Below the pieces are notes generated by a model. It was not told where the DNA came from. It worked only from the letters and a program-made list of their open reading frames with translations, and made no database searches. Shown here piece after piece: positions 4,958 to 12,886 of a stretch of DNA of 13,079 nt. Made by a program: the position numbers and the translations under genes. The number at the start of each line of letters is the position of its first letter. Position 1 is the stretch's first letter. The stretch spans positions 4,607 through 17,685 of the forward strand of contig DBKZ01000083.1 of NCBI GenBank assembly GCA_002297415.1. Direction: 5' to 3'. The DNA is from Ruminococcaceae bacterium UBA737 (GTDB lineage Bacteria > Bacillota > Clostridia > Oscillospirales > Acutalibacteraceae).

Positions 4958-5890
4958 ATGAAAGTTTATGAAAAAGTAACAGATTTAATAGGAAAAACAC
5001 CGCTTGTAAAGCTTACTAATTATATTAAGGATAATGAGCTTGAAGCTGATATTTATGCAAAGCTTGAGCTTTTTAATCCCGCAGGAAGCGTTAAGGACAG
5101 AATAGCGCTAGCTATGCTTGACGATGCGGAGCAAAAGGGCCTTTTAAAGAAAGGCTCCGTTATAATCGAGCCGACCAGCGGAAATACCGGAATCGGTCTT
5201 GCGTCGGTAGCGGCGGCAAGAGGCTACAGAATAATCCTCACCATGCCTGAGACTATGAGCGTTGAGCGCAGAAACCTTTTAAAGGCTTACGGCGCGGAGC
5301 TTGTTTTAACCGACGGCGCAAAGGGCATGAAGGGCGCAATCGCAAAGGCTGAAGAGCTTTCTAAGGAAATCCCCGACAGCTTTATCCCCGGACAGTTTGT
5401 AAACCCTGCAAACCCTGCAATTCACAGAGCAACAACAGGTCCCGAAATTTGGGACGATACCGACGGAAAGGTTGATATTTTCGTCGCGGGCGTCGGAACC
5501 GGCGGAACGGTTTCTGGCGTAGGCGAATATTTAAAGAGCAAAAATCCGAATGTCAAGGTAGTTGCCGTTGAGCCGGCAGGCTCACCTGTTCTTTCAAAGG
5601 GCGTTTCGGGTCCGCATAAGATTCAGGGTATCGGAGCAGGCTTTGTTCCCGACACTCTCGACACCAAGGTTTATGATGAAATTATCGCTGTTGAAAATGA
5701 GGACGCATTCAAGACCGGCAGAGAAATCGCCAGAAAAGAGGGCGTGCTTGTAGGAATTTCCTCGGGTGCCGCGGTTTATGCCGCAAGCGTTCTTGCAAAG
5801 AGACCCGAAAACAAGGGCAAGATAATCGTTGCTCTTCTTCCTGATAACGGCGACCGTTATTTATCAACACCTATGTTCACTGAAGAATAA
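4958..5890 (+). CDS. cysK: Cysteine synthase (O-acetylserine sulfhydrylase)
   Basis: A 310-residue cytoplasmic PLP enzyme (fold type II) that makes L-cysteine from O-acetylserine and sulfide. NPAGSVKDRIA (40-50) carries the PLP lysine, Lys46. TSGNTG (73-78) is the substrate-binding loop. GTGGT (180-184) binds the PLP phosphate. GISSGAA (266-272) contacts the pyridine ring, and LLPDNGDRYLST is at 293-304. Length is typical for CysK. The QGIGAGFVP segment (223-231) is characteristic of cysteine synthases rather than cystathionine beta-synthase, and no CBS regulatory domain is present. AGGAGA at 4943-4948 precedes ATG 4958. It is a single-gene unit with a strong promoter, a leader with a Cys-Cys peptide, and a terminator. 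No cysE is visible nearby. Confidence 0.96.
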   Translation: MKVYEKVTDLIGKTPLVKLTNYIKDNELEADIYAKLELFNPAGSVKDRIALAMLDDAEQKGLLKKGSVIIEPTSGNTGIGLASVAAARGYRIILTMPETMSVERRNLLKAYGAELVLTDGAKGMKGAIAKAEELSKEIPDSFIPGQFVNPANPAIHRATTGPEIWDDTDGKVDIFVAGVGTGGTVSGVGEYLKSKNPNVKVVAVEPAGSPVLSKGVSGPHKIQGIGAGFVPDTLDTKVYDEIIAVENEDAFKTGREIARKEGVLVGISSGAAVYAASVLAKRPENKGKIIVALLPDNGDRYLSTPMFTEE

Positions 5891-5911
5891 AATACAATAC
5901 AATATCCTCCT

Positions 5912-5945
5912 ATACCCTGCTTTTTTAAAAGCAGGGTATTTTTTT
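5912..5945 (+). terminator. Intrinsic terminator of cysK
   Basis: A perfect 9-bp core, ATACCCTGC (5912-5920) with GCAGGGTAT (5931-5939), is extended by TTTT/AAAA pairs inward and followed by a T-run to 5945. Confidence 0.9.
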
Positions 5946-5983
5946 GCTTTTTCAGGAAAAAATAGCTTAGAAAGGGTGATTTT

Positions 5984-6523
5984 ATGAGCAAATATAAGGG
6001 CACAAAAACCGAAAAAAATCTTATGGCGGCATTTTCCGCCGAAAGCGAAGCGCGAAACAAGTATGATTTTTTCAGCTCCGCCGCAAAAAAGGACGGCTAT
6101 GAGCAGATAGCCGAATTATTCAAATATACTGCCGAAAACGAAAAAGAGCATGCCGAGATATGGTTTAAGGAGCTCGGCGGAATGGGAAGCAAGACCGAAA
6201 AAAATCTTGAATCCGCCGCTAAAACCGAGCATTTCGAATGGACCGATATGTATGAGGCTTATGCTAAGGACGCCGAGGAAGAGGGCTTTAGCGAGCTTGC
6301 GGAAAAATTCCGAATGGTCGGAGCTATAGAAAAGGAACACGAGCAAAGATACCGCAAGCTTATAAAGAATATTAAAAACGGCGAGGTATTTAAAAGAGGA
6401 AGCATTAAAATTTGGGAATGCAGAAACTGCGGACATATCGCCGTTTCGACCGAGGCACCGAAAACCTGTCCCGTCTGCGGCAAAAAGCAGTCCTACTTCC
6501 AGATAAAAGCGAAAAATTATTGA
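5984..6523 (+). CDS. rbr: Rubrerythrin
   Basis: A 179-residue non-haem iron peroxidase that reduces hydrogen peroxide to water in anaerobes, using electrons from rubredoxin or NADH via a reductase. An N-terminal ferritin-like four-helix bundle (about 1-130) holds the di-iron ligands: Glu20 in FSAESEA, Glu53/His56 in ENEKEH, a Glu around 97-98, and Glu116/His119 in IEKEHEQRY. A C-terminal rubredoxin-like domain (about 140-179) has C146-x-x-C149 and C162-x-x-C165 for one iron. Length and order are those of classical rubrerythrin. AAAGGGTG at 5971-5978 precedes ATG 5984. It follows the cysK terminator by about 40 nt and no clear promoter is visible in that gap, so it may depend on read-through or a weak promoter I cannot identify. 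Confidence 0.96.
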   Translation: MSKYKGTKTEKNLMAAFSAESEARNKYDFFSSAAKKDGYEQIAELFKYTAENEKEHAEIWFKELGGMGSKTEKNLESAAKTEHFEWTDMYEAYAKDAEEEGFSELAEKFRMVGAIEKEHEQRYRKLIKNIKNGEVFKRGSIKIWECRNCGHIAVSTEAPKTCPVCGKKQSYFQIKAKNY

Positions 6524-6539
6524 TTTTTTTCATTTCAAA

Positions 6540-6578
6540 AAAACGCACGACCGTTTCTTTACAGCCGTGCGTTTTATT
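6540..6578. terminator. Bidirectional terminator (rubrerythrin / pgeF operon)
   Basis: A 10-bp stem, AAAACGCACG (6540-6549) with CGTGCGTTTT (6566-6575), has a 16-nt loop. T-rich sequence lies on the plus side and an A-run at 6537-6543 gives a U-tract on the minus strand. It lies between two convergent transcripts: the rbr stop at 6523 and the pgeF stop at 6581. Confidence 0.85.
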
Positions 6579-6580
6579 AT

Positions 6581-7399
6581 TTATATCATTTCAATTATTG
6601 CGGCGAGATTTCCGCGGTCGTTTCCCATAACTCTATGCGAAAACATCTCCTCGCTGTTACAGCTTGTGCAGATATCGCAGACATCAATATTTTCTTCTTT
6701 TATACCGCTTTTTAATAAAATAAGCTTATTGGCAAGGCTTAAATCGAGCATATATTTTCCGTTTGCCTTTGCTTTAAGAATTTTATCGGTATCAAAGCCG
6801 ACATTTAAAAAACCGCTGAAAACGGGATCGTCCACCTCATAACAGCAGGAATGAATACAGGGGCCTATCGCCGCTAAAATATCGCTTGGTTCACAGCCGA
6901 ATTCCGAGTGCATTTTTTCGACCGTTTTTCTGCCTATCCGTTTTACCGTTCCGCGCCAGCCCGAATGGGAGGCGGCGATAACTCTTTTTTTCGGGTCGCA
7001 GAAGAGGAGCGGCGTGCAGTCGGCATACTGGGTAACGAGCGCTACATGCGGCTCATTGGTTATAAGCCCGTCAATATCCGAAAATTCGGGTTTTTTAAAG
7101 CCTGTTCCGCAGTCCGCTTTCGTTACGGTTTTAATATTATCGGTATGCGTCTGCTTGCTGAAAACAAGATCGGCGGTGGGAATTCCCACCGCTTTACATA
7201 AAATTTCATAGTTTTTTATGACATTTTCTCTTTTATCGCCGCGGTGAAAGCTTAAATTCATTGAGCCGATATTGCCCTCGCTTACTCCGCCGAGTCTTGT
7301 TGAAAAAGCATGTCTTAAAAAGTCTATTTCAGATAAATTCTTAAATGTAAGATATTCAAGAGCACCGCTTTTAATAATATTGGTGTTAAGGCTTTTCAT
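6581..7399 (-). CDS. pgeF: Peptidoglycan editing factor / polyphenol oxidase-family protein
   Basis: A 272-residue protein of the YfiH/YlmD/LACC1 family. Members have been described as peptidoglycan editing factors that act on UDP-MurNAc-L-Ser and as purine-nucleoside processing, zinc-containing enzymes. Motifs in order are FSTRLGGVSEG (32-42), SKQTHTDNI (81-89), DIDGLIT (108-114), QYADCTPLLFCDP (124-136), ASHSGWRGTVKRIG (143-156), AIGPCIHSCCYEVD (177-190) and DICTSCN...SHR (242-256). His85, Cys128 and His145 form the expected metal site. Its ATG follows the phosphatase stop directly (TGAATG), with GGGTGA just upstream in that gene, so translation is coupled. It is the last gene of a capsule-type operon, an unusual but functionally sensible link between polysaccharide control and cell-wall fidelity. 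Confidence 0.93.
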   Translation of the reverse strand: MKSLNTNIIKSGALEYLTFKNLSEIDFLRHAFSTRLGGVSEGNIGSMNLSFHRGDKRENVIKNYEILCKAVGIPTADLVFSKQTHTDNIKTVTKADCGTGFKKPEFSDIDGLITNEPHVALVTQYADCTPLLFCDPKKRVIAASHSGWRGTVKRIGRKTVEKMHSEFGCEPSDILAAIGPCIHSCCYEVDDPVFSGFLNVGFDTDKILKAKANGKYMLDLSLANKLILLKSGIKEENIDVCDICTSCNSEEMFSHRVMGNDRGNLAAIIEMI

Positions 7400-8110
7400 T
7401 CAATCACCCAAAATACTTTTTTTAAGAGCCGCCTGCGATTTTAAAAGATTAGAATAATACTTTTCTCCGATTTCGGTTTTAATCTCATTTAAAGCCGCTT
7501 CTATTTTAGGCGGCCTTTTTGAAACCGAATGTGAATCCGAGGCAATAACCTGCGCATATCCGCCCTTTACAAGCTTTCTTACAGGCTTTGAAAAGTTGCG
7601 GCTGAAAAAAGAGGAGGCGTTTATCTGGCAGACGCATTCTCCGTTTTCAATAAGCTTTAAAAGCTTTTTATAGCCTCTTGCCGGAAAATATCTTTCTACA
7701 TGCGCGGCTATCGGGATAATTCCCAAATTATCATAAAGCGCCTTTATATCCCTTATCACGGGGGGCTCAAAATCGGTGAATGTAAAATCAATCAAAAGAT
7801 ATCTTGAGCCTGCAAGAGTGACCCTTTCAAGACTTTCGACATTTCCCATATTCGGAAAATAATAAATCTCGCAGCCGTAATAAATCTCAGGATGAACCGT
7901 GCCTGAAGCCTTATTTTCAAGAACCGATTTTGCCGCGGCTATTCGGGATAAGAACCCTTCAAGACTTTCGGAATCGGGCGTGAAATGAGGAGTTGCGATA
8001 ACCTCGGTTATGCCCTGAGCATACATCATTGAAAGGAGCGCTGAAGATTCCTCGGCATCCTTTGCGCCGTCATCCACAGCAGGCAGAATATGAGAATGAA
8101 TATCTATCAT
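7400..8110 (-). CDS. cpsB: PHP-type protein-tyrosine phosphatase (CpsB/CapC/YwqE)
   Basis: A 236-residue metal-dependent phosphatase of the PHP fold that removes phosphate from the tyrosine tail of the partner kinase. Metal-binding motifs are DIHSHILP (3-10, His5 and His7), VDDG (12-15), TPHF (40-43, His42), GCEIYY (79-84, Glu81), AAHVERY (135-141, His137) and SDSH (191-194, Asp192 and His194). All are as expected for Mn2+-dependent CpsB/YwqE enzymes. The usual HPERY is HVERY here, a small deviation. The gene starts 15 nt after the kinase stop with only a weak purine-rich site (GGCGGA), suggesting coupling, and pgeF starts directly at its end. The family also includes histidinol-phosphatase relatives, but the kinase neighbour decides the assignment. 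Confidence 0.93.
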   Translation of the reverse strand: MIDIHSHILPAVDDGAKDAEESSALLSMMYAQGITEVIATPHFTPDSESLEGFLSRIAAAKSVLENKASGTVHPEIYYGCEIYYFPNMGNVESLERVTLAGSRYLLIDFTFTDFEPPVIRDIKALYDNLGIIPIAAHVERYFPARGYKKLLKLIENGECVCQINASSFFSRNFSKPVRKLVKGGYAQVIASDSHSVSKRPPKIEAALNEIKTEIGEKYYSNLLKSQAALKKSILGD

Positions 8111-8125
8111 AATATCCGCCCGCTG

Positions 8126-8905
8126 TTAATTGCCGTATTTACGGTAATACTTATAATATCTGCGGCGATAGGAATATTTATGCTTGTTATATTTAGTGGA
8201 ATTCTTCATTTCAGCCGCATTCAGCACAACGCCGAGAACCTTTACCTTGGCAAACTCCGCCGATTCAATGGACTGCTTGAGCATTTCGTTAATGGTATAG
8301 CCGCAGCGGGCAACCAAAACGATACCGTCGGTATTGGTAGCGACAATCAAGGAATCCGCAACTATTCCGATAGGCGGAGTATCAATAAGAATATACTTAT
8401 ATTTTGTGCTTAAATCCTCAAGAAGAGCCTTAAACCTCGGAGAGCCTAAAAGCTCGCTCGGGTTAGGGGCGGTATGTCCCGCAGAAAGAACATCGAGATT
8501 TTCTCCGACATGCTGAACGGTTGCGTTAAAATCGGTGAAATCGGCAAGAATTTCCGAAAGACCGGTTTTATTCTGAAGGTGAAGCTTTTTATGAATTGAA
8601 GAGCGTCTCAAATCCGCGTCAATAAGCAAGACCTTTTCTCCGAGCTGGGAAAAAGCGACCGCGATATTAACTGCGGTTGTCGATTTGCCCTCGCCGATAT
8701 CAGAGCCGGAAATCGTTATAATATTGCCTGTTTTCTTGCTTAAAAGGAATTTGATATTTGTTCTTATCGACTTATAAGCCTCGGCAACAGTGAAAGAAAC
8801 AGTTGAGCGGTTTTCATCCGCAGAAGACATTTCATTGATTTTGCTTACGGTTTCATTTGTAACATTGCTTACCGTAGCTTCTCTTTTACCTGTACTGTTT
8901 TCCAT
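8126..8905 (-). CDS. cpsD: Bacterial tyrosine kinase (CpsD/CapB/YwqD)
   Basis: A 259-residue cytoplasmic BY-kinase that autophosphorylates on a C-terminal tyrosine cluster and controls capsule or exopolysaccharide assembly through its membrane partner. AEAYKSIRTNI (41-51) is the conserved oligomer-interface stretch. Walker A is GSDIGEGKST (67-76) with Lys74, Walker A' is LLIDAD (93-98), and Walker B is ILIDTPP (172-178). The last 21 residues hold eight tyrosines (239, 244, 246, 250, 251, 253, 254, 257) among many Arg/Lys residues. The first 35 residues are Ser/Thr/Asn-rich and look disordered. AGGAGGT at 8913-8919 precedes ATG 8905. The gene overlaps the wzz-like gene by 20 nt, as expected for the split kinase/activator pairs of Gram-positive bacteria. 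Confidence 0.95.
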   Translation of the reverse strand: MENSTGKREATVSNVTNETVSKINEMSSADENRSTVSFTVAEAYKSIRTNIKFLLSKKTGNIITISGSDIGEGKSTTAVNIAVAFSQLGEKVLLIDADLRRSSIHKKLHLQNKTGLSEILADFTDFNATVQHVGENLDVLSAGHTAPNPSELLGSPRFKALLEDLSTKYKYILIDTPPIGIVADSLIVATNTDGIVLVARCGYTINEMLKQSIESAEFAKVKVLGVVLNAAEMKNSTKYNKHKYSYRRRYYKYYRKYGN

Positions 8906-9611
8906 TTCTGTTACCTCCTTTGCCTGTCATAGCCGATTCAAATACCGGAACCGTGCCGAGAAGCGGAATTCCGAATTCTGCCGAAACATCCTCGTCTCCC
9001 GAAACGGTATGATTCATATTATGAATTATAAATACAAGCGCATAGCTGATTATAACGCCGAGCAGTGCCGCGCCGACGGTTACAATAGCTGTCCTCGGAT
9101 AGACCTGAGGAGCGGTATCGGCTGTTGCGACAATCTTAACGCTTGAATTTTTGAAGAATTCGGATGTATAATCCGGAACAAGCTCCGCAAATGTGTTTAC
9201 AAGCTTTATCGATTTATCCTTAGAGCCTGTGGTGAAGCTGATTTTTACAAAAAGCGTATCGTCGCTCGCTCTCGATATGCTTGCCGCTCTCATAAGCGCC
9301 TTATAGCCGTCGCCGTAGGAAGTTTTATTGTCAAGCTGTTTAAAGATATTAGGTGCCTTTAAAAGCTCAACTACGGTATTTGTAAGGTCTAAAGAAGCCG
9401 CAAGATCGGTTCCCTGAACCTTTTCATAAACGGTGTTATCGGTAATCGCTCCGTTCGTTACCATTACCGAAGCGGTAGCCGTATATTTCGGGGCAAGGAA
9501 AAATGTGCAGGTTCCCCATGCGACTGTACCTGCCACTGCCGCTGTAAGCAAAAGCACCCAGAGCTTTTCCCATGCAAGCGAAAGCAGATCAAAAAAGGAT
9601 ATCTCTTTCAT
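8886..9611 (-). CDS. Wzz-like chain-length regulator / kinase activator (CapA/YwqC)
   Basis: A 241-residue membrane protein of the polysaccharide co-polymerase class. It has a short cytoplasmic N-terminus, membrane segment 1 at about 17-40, and the Wzz-domain start PKYTATASVMVTN (41-53). An extracellular part follows to about 170, then the proline motif APQVYPRT (167-174) and membrane segment 2 at about 175-197. The roughly 40-residue cytoplasmic tail contains EFGIPLLGTVPV (212-223) and should touch and activate the BY-kinase. It is first in the operon with its own promoter, using an AGAGG-type site near 9617-9621 before ATG 9611. No glycosyltransferase, flippase or polymerase gene follows, so the polymer it controls is not identified here. 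Confidence 0.92.
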   Translation of the reverse strand: MKEISFFDLLSLAWEKLWVLLLTAAVAGTVAWGTCTFFLAPKYTATASVMVTNGAITDNTVYEKVQGTDLAASLDLTNTVVELLKAPNIFKQLDNKTSYGDGYKALMRAASISRASDDTLFVKISFTTGSKDKSIKLVNTFAELVPDYTSEFFKNSSVKIVATADTAPQVYPRTAIVTVGAALLGVIISYALVFIIHNMNHTVSGDEDVSAEFGIPLLGTVPVFESAMTGKGGNRNGKQYR

Positions 9612-9655
9612 TATGTAACCTCTTTCTTATAATACATATTTTAAATTCATATTTT

Positions 9656-9684
9656 ATTGTAACATTTATATACCTATTTTTCAA
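9656..9684 (-). promoter_or_regulatory. Promoter of the wzz-cpsD-cpsB-pgeF operon
   Basis: Minus-strand TTGAAA (9684-9679) and TACAAT (9661-9656) are 17 nt apart, with TGT directly before the -10 (extended -10). The -35 box lies inside the last codons of the isomerase-like gene ending at 9674, and transcription should begin near 9650. Confidence 0.7.
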
Positions 9685-10456
9685 GATATTTTTTAAGCTC
9701 AAAATATGAGCCGAACAGCTCGCCGTATTTCTTATAGGCGTCGCGGTAGACCTCTATCATAAAATCGCCTTTAAATCCTAACTCTTTAACCGCTTTATAA
9801 AAGCCCTTAAAATCAAAATCCCCTTTTAAAGGAAGCATACAGTCCGACTCCGGCGAATTATCGCTTAAATGATAATGCCTTATATATTTTCCGAACTGCT
9901 TTACGGTATCAATCGGGTCATATCCGCCTCTTACCGCCTGCTTTATATCAAAGCAGATATCCGCCTCATCCTTAAGAGTATCTGTAAATCTTTTTAAAAA
10001 TGCCGTGTTCCCTGCCCTGAAATTAACAACATTTTCCTGCAAAAGCACTGCGCCGTGCTCTTTAACGGCATTTGAAAGCTTATAAAATCTTTCGATATAT
10101 CCATCGTCATCAAGGACCTTATTCGGCTTTCCGCCGTGAAGAATAATATATTTTGCGCCTAAGTCTGCGGCAATCTCGGCATAGCGCCTGAATTCGTCAA
10201 AGCCCTCTTTCGTCCGCCTGTCATAAGCAGAAAAGAGCATAAAGGACTCTGCAAGCGACATCGTAGGGTGAATTGAAGAAATCCTTATTCCGTATTCATT
10301 TTTAATTTTGCATAACAGCTTTATGAAATCCTCTGTTAATTCGTATTTACAGTTAAAAAAGATTTCGGTGCAGTCAGCGCCCGATTTTGCCACTGCTTCA
10401 AGCGCTTTTTCGGTTTCAAGCGGATAAAGCGACGCGGTGGAAATCCCTAAGCTCAT
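9674..10456 (-). CDS. TIM-barrel sugar phosphate isomerase/epimerase-like protein
   Basis: A 260-residue protein of the xylose-isomerase-like / AP-endonuclease-2 TIM-barrel superfamily. The metal-ligand pattern is visible: Glu31 (CTEIFF), His63 (SIHP), His107 (ILHGG), Glu141 (LQENV), Asp170 (CFDIKQA), His196/Asp199 (HYHLSDN) and Glu235 (MIEVY). This fits divalent-metal sugar isomerases and epimerases, and less well endonuclease IV, which has a longer barrel and more metal ligands. The substrate cannot be read from the sequence. It starts 20 nt after the rqcH stop with a weak site (AAGAAG), so it is likely co-transcribed with rqcH. No terminator follows; the next operon's promoter overlaps its 3' end. 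Confidence 0.85.
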   Translation of the reverse strand: MSLGISTASLYPLETEKALEAVAKSGADCTEIFFNCKYELTEDFIKLLCKIKNEYGIRISSIHPTMSLAESFMLFSAYDRRTKEGFDEFRRYAEIAADLGAKYIILHGGKPNKVLDDDGYIERFYKLSNAVKEHGAVLLQENVVNFRAGNTAFLKRFTDTLKDEADICFDIKQAVRGGYDPIDTVKQFGKYIRHYHLSDNSPESDCMLPLKGDFDFKGFYKAVKELGFKGDFMIEVYRDAYKKYGELFGSYFELKKYLEK

Positions 10457-10476
10457 TTTTTCATCTTCTTCGGTTT

Positions 10477-12186
10477 TTATTTTGCGGGGTCAACATATAG
10501 GGTCTTGTTGGTTTCATAAATAACCATTCCCGCCTTTGCGCCGTTCGGCTTTTTGACCGACTTTACAAAGGTATAATCGACAGGAACATTCTGCGAAGCG
10601 CTAAGAGACGAATTCTTAGCGGCAAGGCTTGCGGCAAATAAAAGCGCACTGTCGCTTACCTGTCTGCCCTCGGTTATCAGGATAACATGAGCGCCTGCGG
10701 CGTTTTTAACATGAAACCAGAGGTCTGATTTTGAGGCGAATTTCATTGTAAGCCTATCGTTTTCGACATTGTTTCTGCCGACTAAAATCTTAAAGCCGTC
10801 CTCGCTTACAAATTCCTCGGGTCTGAAACCGATTTTAGGCTCGGCGGCTTTTCTTTTGACGCTTTTTTTAATATAGCCTTCTTTAATCAGCTCTTCTTTT
10901 ATTTCGTTTATATCGGCGGTTGTTTTACACCTTTTTAAGCTGTCCGCAACATTTGAAAGATATTCGATTTCTTCAATGTCAGACTTAATAAGCTTGCCCA
11001 AGGTCTGCCTTGCAACACATGCTTTTTTATAGTCTTTAAAATACTTTGCGGCGTTATTCGCGGCATTAAGCGAGGGGTCAAGCCTGATTTTTACGGGCTT
11101 TAGCTCAGGGTCATAAAAATTGTCGAGCACAGCACTGCTTTGCCCTGCCGAAATATTATGGATATTCGCTTTTATAAGCTCGCCGAAAATTCTTTTTTCC
11201 TCGCAGTTTTTGCTGTTTTCAAGCTCCCTTAACCTTAAAGCCTTTCTTTTTTCAGCTCGGACAAACGCGTTAGAAACTGTTTTTGAAATATCGGATGCGG
11301 CTTTTGAAAGCCTGAAGGATAAATCTCTCTTGCTGTAAAATTCATCCAAAAGCGCGCTCGGGCTTTCGAATTCCTTTAATTCATAAAGCGAGCCGTACTG
11401 ACAAATTTTTGTAAATGAAAAATCCTTAGGCACTCCGTCCTTTAAAAGCATAAAGCAGTTAAAATCACTTAAAAGCTGCGCCTTTATTTTTTTAAGCTCA
11501 CTTTTTACGGCGGATATTTCACTTTCGCTGTCAATCGGCTCGTCCTTTCCTGCCGCCCTGTCGGCGATTTCCCTGCAAACAAGCGGAGAAAGCCCCTCAA
11601 AGCTTTCAAGCAGTGCGGAGCTTAAGGGCTTTTGCAAAGTAAGCTTTAAATCAAGGTCATTTAAATCCGAGGAAATAATATCAATTTTATTCTGCGGCTC
11701 AACGGGGGAATAATTCGCCCCCGGCTGAATCATGCGGTCGTTTTTTTCGATATCGCTTCGCTTAACGGCGTCGATTATCTTACCGTTTTCATTTATAAGC
11801 ACGATATTGCTTTTAGCGCCAATAAGCTCGCAGGCGATTTTTAAGGTTACGCAGTCGCCGAGCTCATTATAAGCCTCGCATTCAATAAAAACGCATCTTT
11901 CAAGCCCTGTCTGCACAATATTCTTAATTTTTGCGCCCGAAAAATATTTTCTTGCAAGCATGCAGAGCATAGGCGGCTTTTCGGGATTTTCGGGTCTTGT
12001 CTCGGTGAAATGGACCCTTGCCTCGCCCTGACGGGCGCAAAGCAAAAGCCTTTTCGAAAAGCCCGCGCGGCGAAGCAGCAGGATAAGCTCATCCTTAGAC
12101 GGCTGATATATTTTTTCTATTCTGCTTTCCTTTGCCGACTGTAATTCGGCGACGGTTTTATATAAAAATCCTCCGTCAAGACCCAT
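10477..12186 (-). CDS. rqcH: Ribosome quality control factor RqcH (NFACT protein)
   Basis: A 569-residue cytoplasmic protein that binds stalled 50S subunits carrying peptidyl-tRNA and, with Ala-tRNA and RqcP, adds a C-terminal alanine tail that marks the nascent chain for proteolysis. The NFACT-N domain (about 1-165) starts with GLDGGFLYKTVAEL and has Glu96-Arg97, which seem to match the acidic-Arg pair needed for tailing in Bacillus. A helix-hairpin-helix-like part (about 190-215) follows, then long coiled-coil arms (about 280-440, Lys/Glu-rich) and NFACT-R (about 455-565) with SKSDLWFHVKN (486-494) and KPNGAKAGMVIY (546-557). Length is typical. Older annotation calls it fibronectin-binding protein. 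Its start overlaps trmK by 11 nt, with GGAGAGG just upstream. Confidence 0.95.
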   Translation of the reverse strand: MGLDGGFLYKTVAELQSAKESRIEKIYQPSKDELILLLRRAGFSKRLLLCARQGEARVHFTETRPENPEKPPMLCMLARKYFSGAKIKNIVQTGLERCVFIECEAYNELGDCVTLKIACELIGAKSNIVLINENGKIIDAVKRSDIEKNDRMIQPGANYSPVEPQNKIDIISSDLNDLDLKLTLQKPLSSALLESFEGLSPLVCREIADRAAGKDEPIDSESEISAVKSELKKIKAQLLSDFNCFMLLKDGVPKDFSFTKICQYGSLYELKEFESPSALLDEFYSKRDLSFRLSKAASDISKTVSNAFVRAEKRKALRLRELENSKNCEEKRIFGELIKANIHNISAGQSSAVLDNFYDPELKPVKIRLDPSLNAANNAAKYFKDYKKACVARQTLGKLIKSDIEEIEYLSNVADSLKRCKTTADINEIKEELIKEGYIKKSVKRKAAEPKIGFRPEEFVSEDGFKILVGRNNVENDRLTMKFASKSDLWFHVKNAAGAHVILITEGRQVSDSALLFAASLAAKNSSLSASQNVPVDYTFVKSVKKPNGAKAGMVIYETNKTLYVDPAK

Positions 12187-12886
12187 GGTTTTCCTCTCCG
12201 ATTGCGTTTTCTATTTCATTTATTATTTTTTTTGCCTTTAAATTCTTTTCTTCGCATTCCCTGATACCCTCGGTATCTAAAACAAGCTTTTTTAAGATTT
12301 TAAGCTGTTTTAAAGCATATTTTTTCGCCGTTTCGTCCGATAAATCAAGCTTTCCTATGTAAAGCTCATAATCGGAGAGCTTTCTTTTAACCCCAGAAAA
12401 CCTGACCTGCATTACGGAATAAAGCTTTCCGTTTTCGGTTACGGCAATTTCCTTTAAGACCTCAAAGCCGTTAATTCCCAAAAATTTTCTTAAATCCTTA
12501 GCGGAGGTTGTAGGCTGTAAAACAAGGTTTACCGTCTCGTCCCTTAAAAAATCGGCTTTTGAAATAATATCCGATATTATTTCTCCGCCCATTCCCGCAA
12601 TGACAACATTATCCGCTTCTTTTCTTTCAACCTTGCTCAGTCCGTCGCAAAGGACAAGCCTTACGCCCTCTGCGTTTAATTCTTTTAAATTCTTTTTTGC
12701 GTTTAAAAGGGGCTTTTCTCTTAAATCCGTAGCGGTGACCGAGGTAAAATTACCCGAAAGATATAAAAAGGCGGGCAGATATCCGTGATCCGTACCGACA
12801 TCACAAACACTTCCGCCCGTCTTAATCAAACCGGATATTACCTTAAGCCTGAGACTTAACTCAGGCATTCTTTTCAACATGCTCAT
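12176..12886 (-). CDS. trmK: tRNA (adenine(22)-N(1))-methyltransferase
   Basis: A 236-residue SAM-dependent enzyme that makes m1A at position 22 in the D-loop of tRNA. The Rossmann-type N-terminal domain shows motif I as CDVGTDHGYLP (28-38), the acidic end of strand 2 at TATDLRE (51-57), DGL (81-83), VVIAGMGGE (94-102) and LQPTTS (123-128), all characteristic of TrmK (YqfN). The C-terminal part, from about 175, is a Lys/Glu-rich coiled coil, also usual. The start is uncertain: ATG 12886 has a weak AAAGAAG site. An in-frame ATG at 12868 (MPELSLRL) fits the family start better and overlaps the upstream stop by 8 nt (ATGCCTGA). Followed by rqcH, so tRNA modification and ribosome rescue are co-transcribed. 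Confidence 0.93.
   Translation of the reverse strand: MSMLKRMPELSLRLKVISGLIKTGGSVCDVGTDHGYLPAFLYLSGNFTSVTATDLREKPLLNAKKNLKELNAEGVRLVLCDGLSKVERKEADNVVIAGMGGEIISDIISKADFLRDETVNLVLQPTTSAKDLRKFLGINGFEVLKEIAVTENGKLYSVMQVRFSGVKRKLSDYELYIGKLDLSDETAKKYALKQLKILKKLVLDTEGIRECEEKNLKAKKIINEIENAIGEENHGS

Noticed and set aside
5872..5905. A possible promoter TTCACT-N16-TACAAT near the cysK stop
   Set aside because: The -35 match is poor, and any transcript would run straight into the cysK terminator hairpin.
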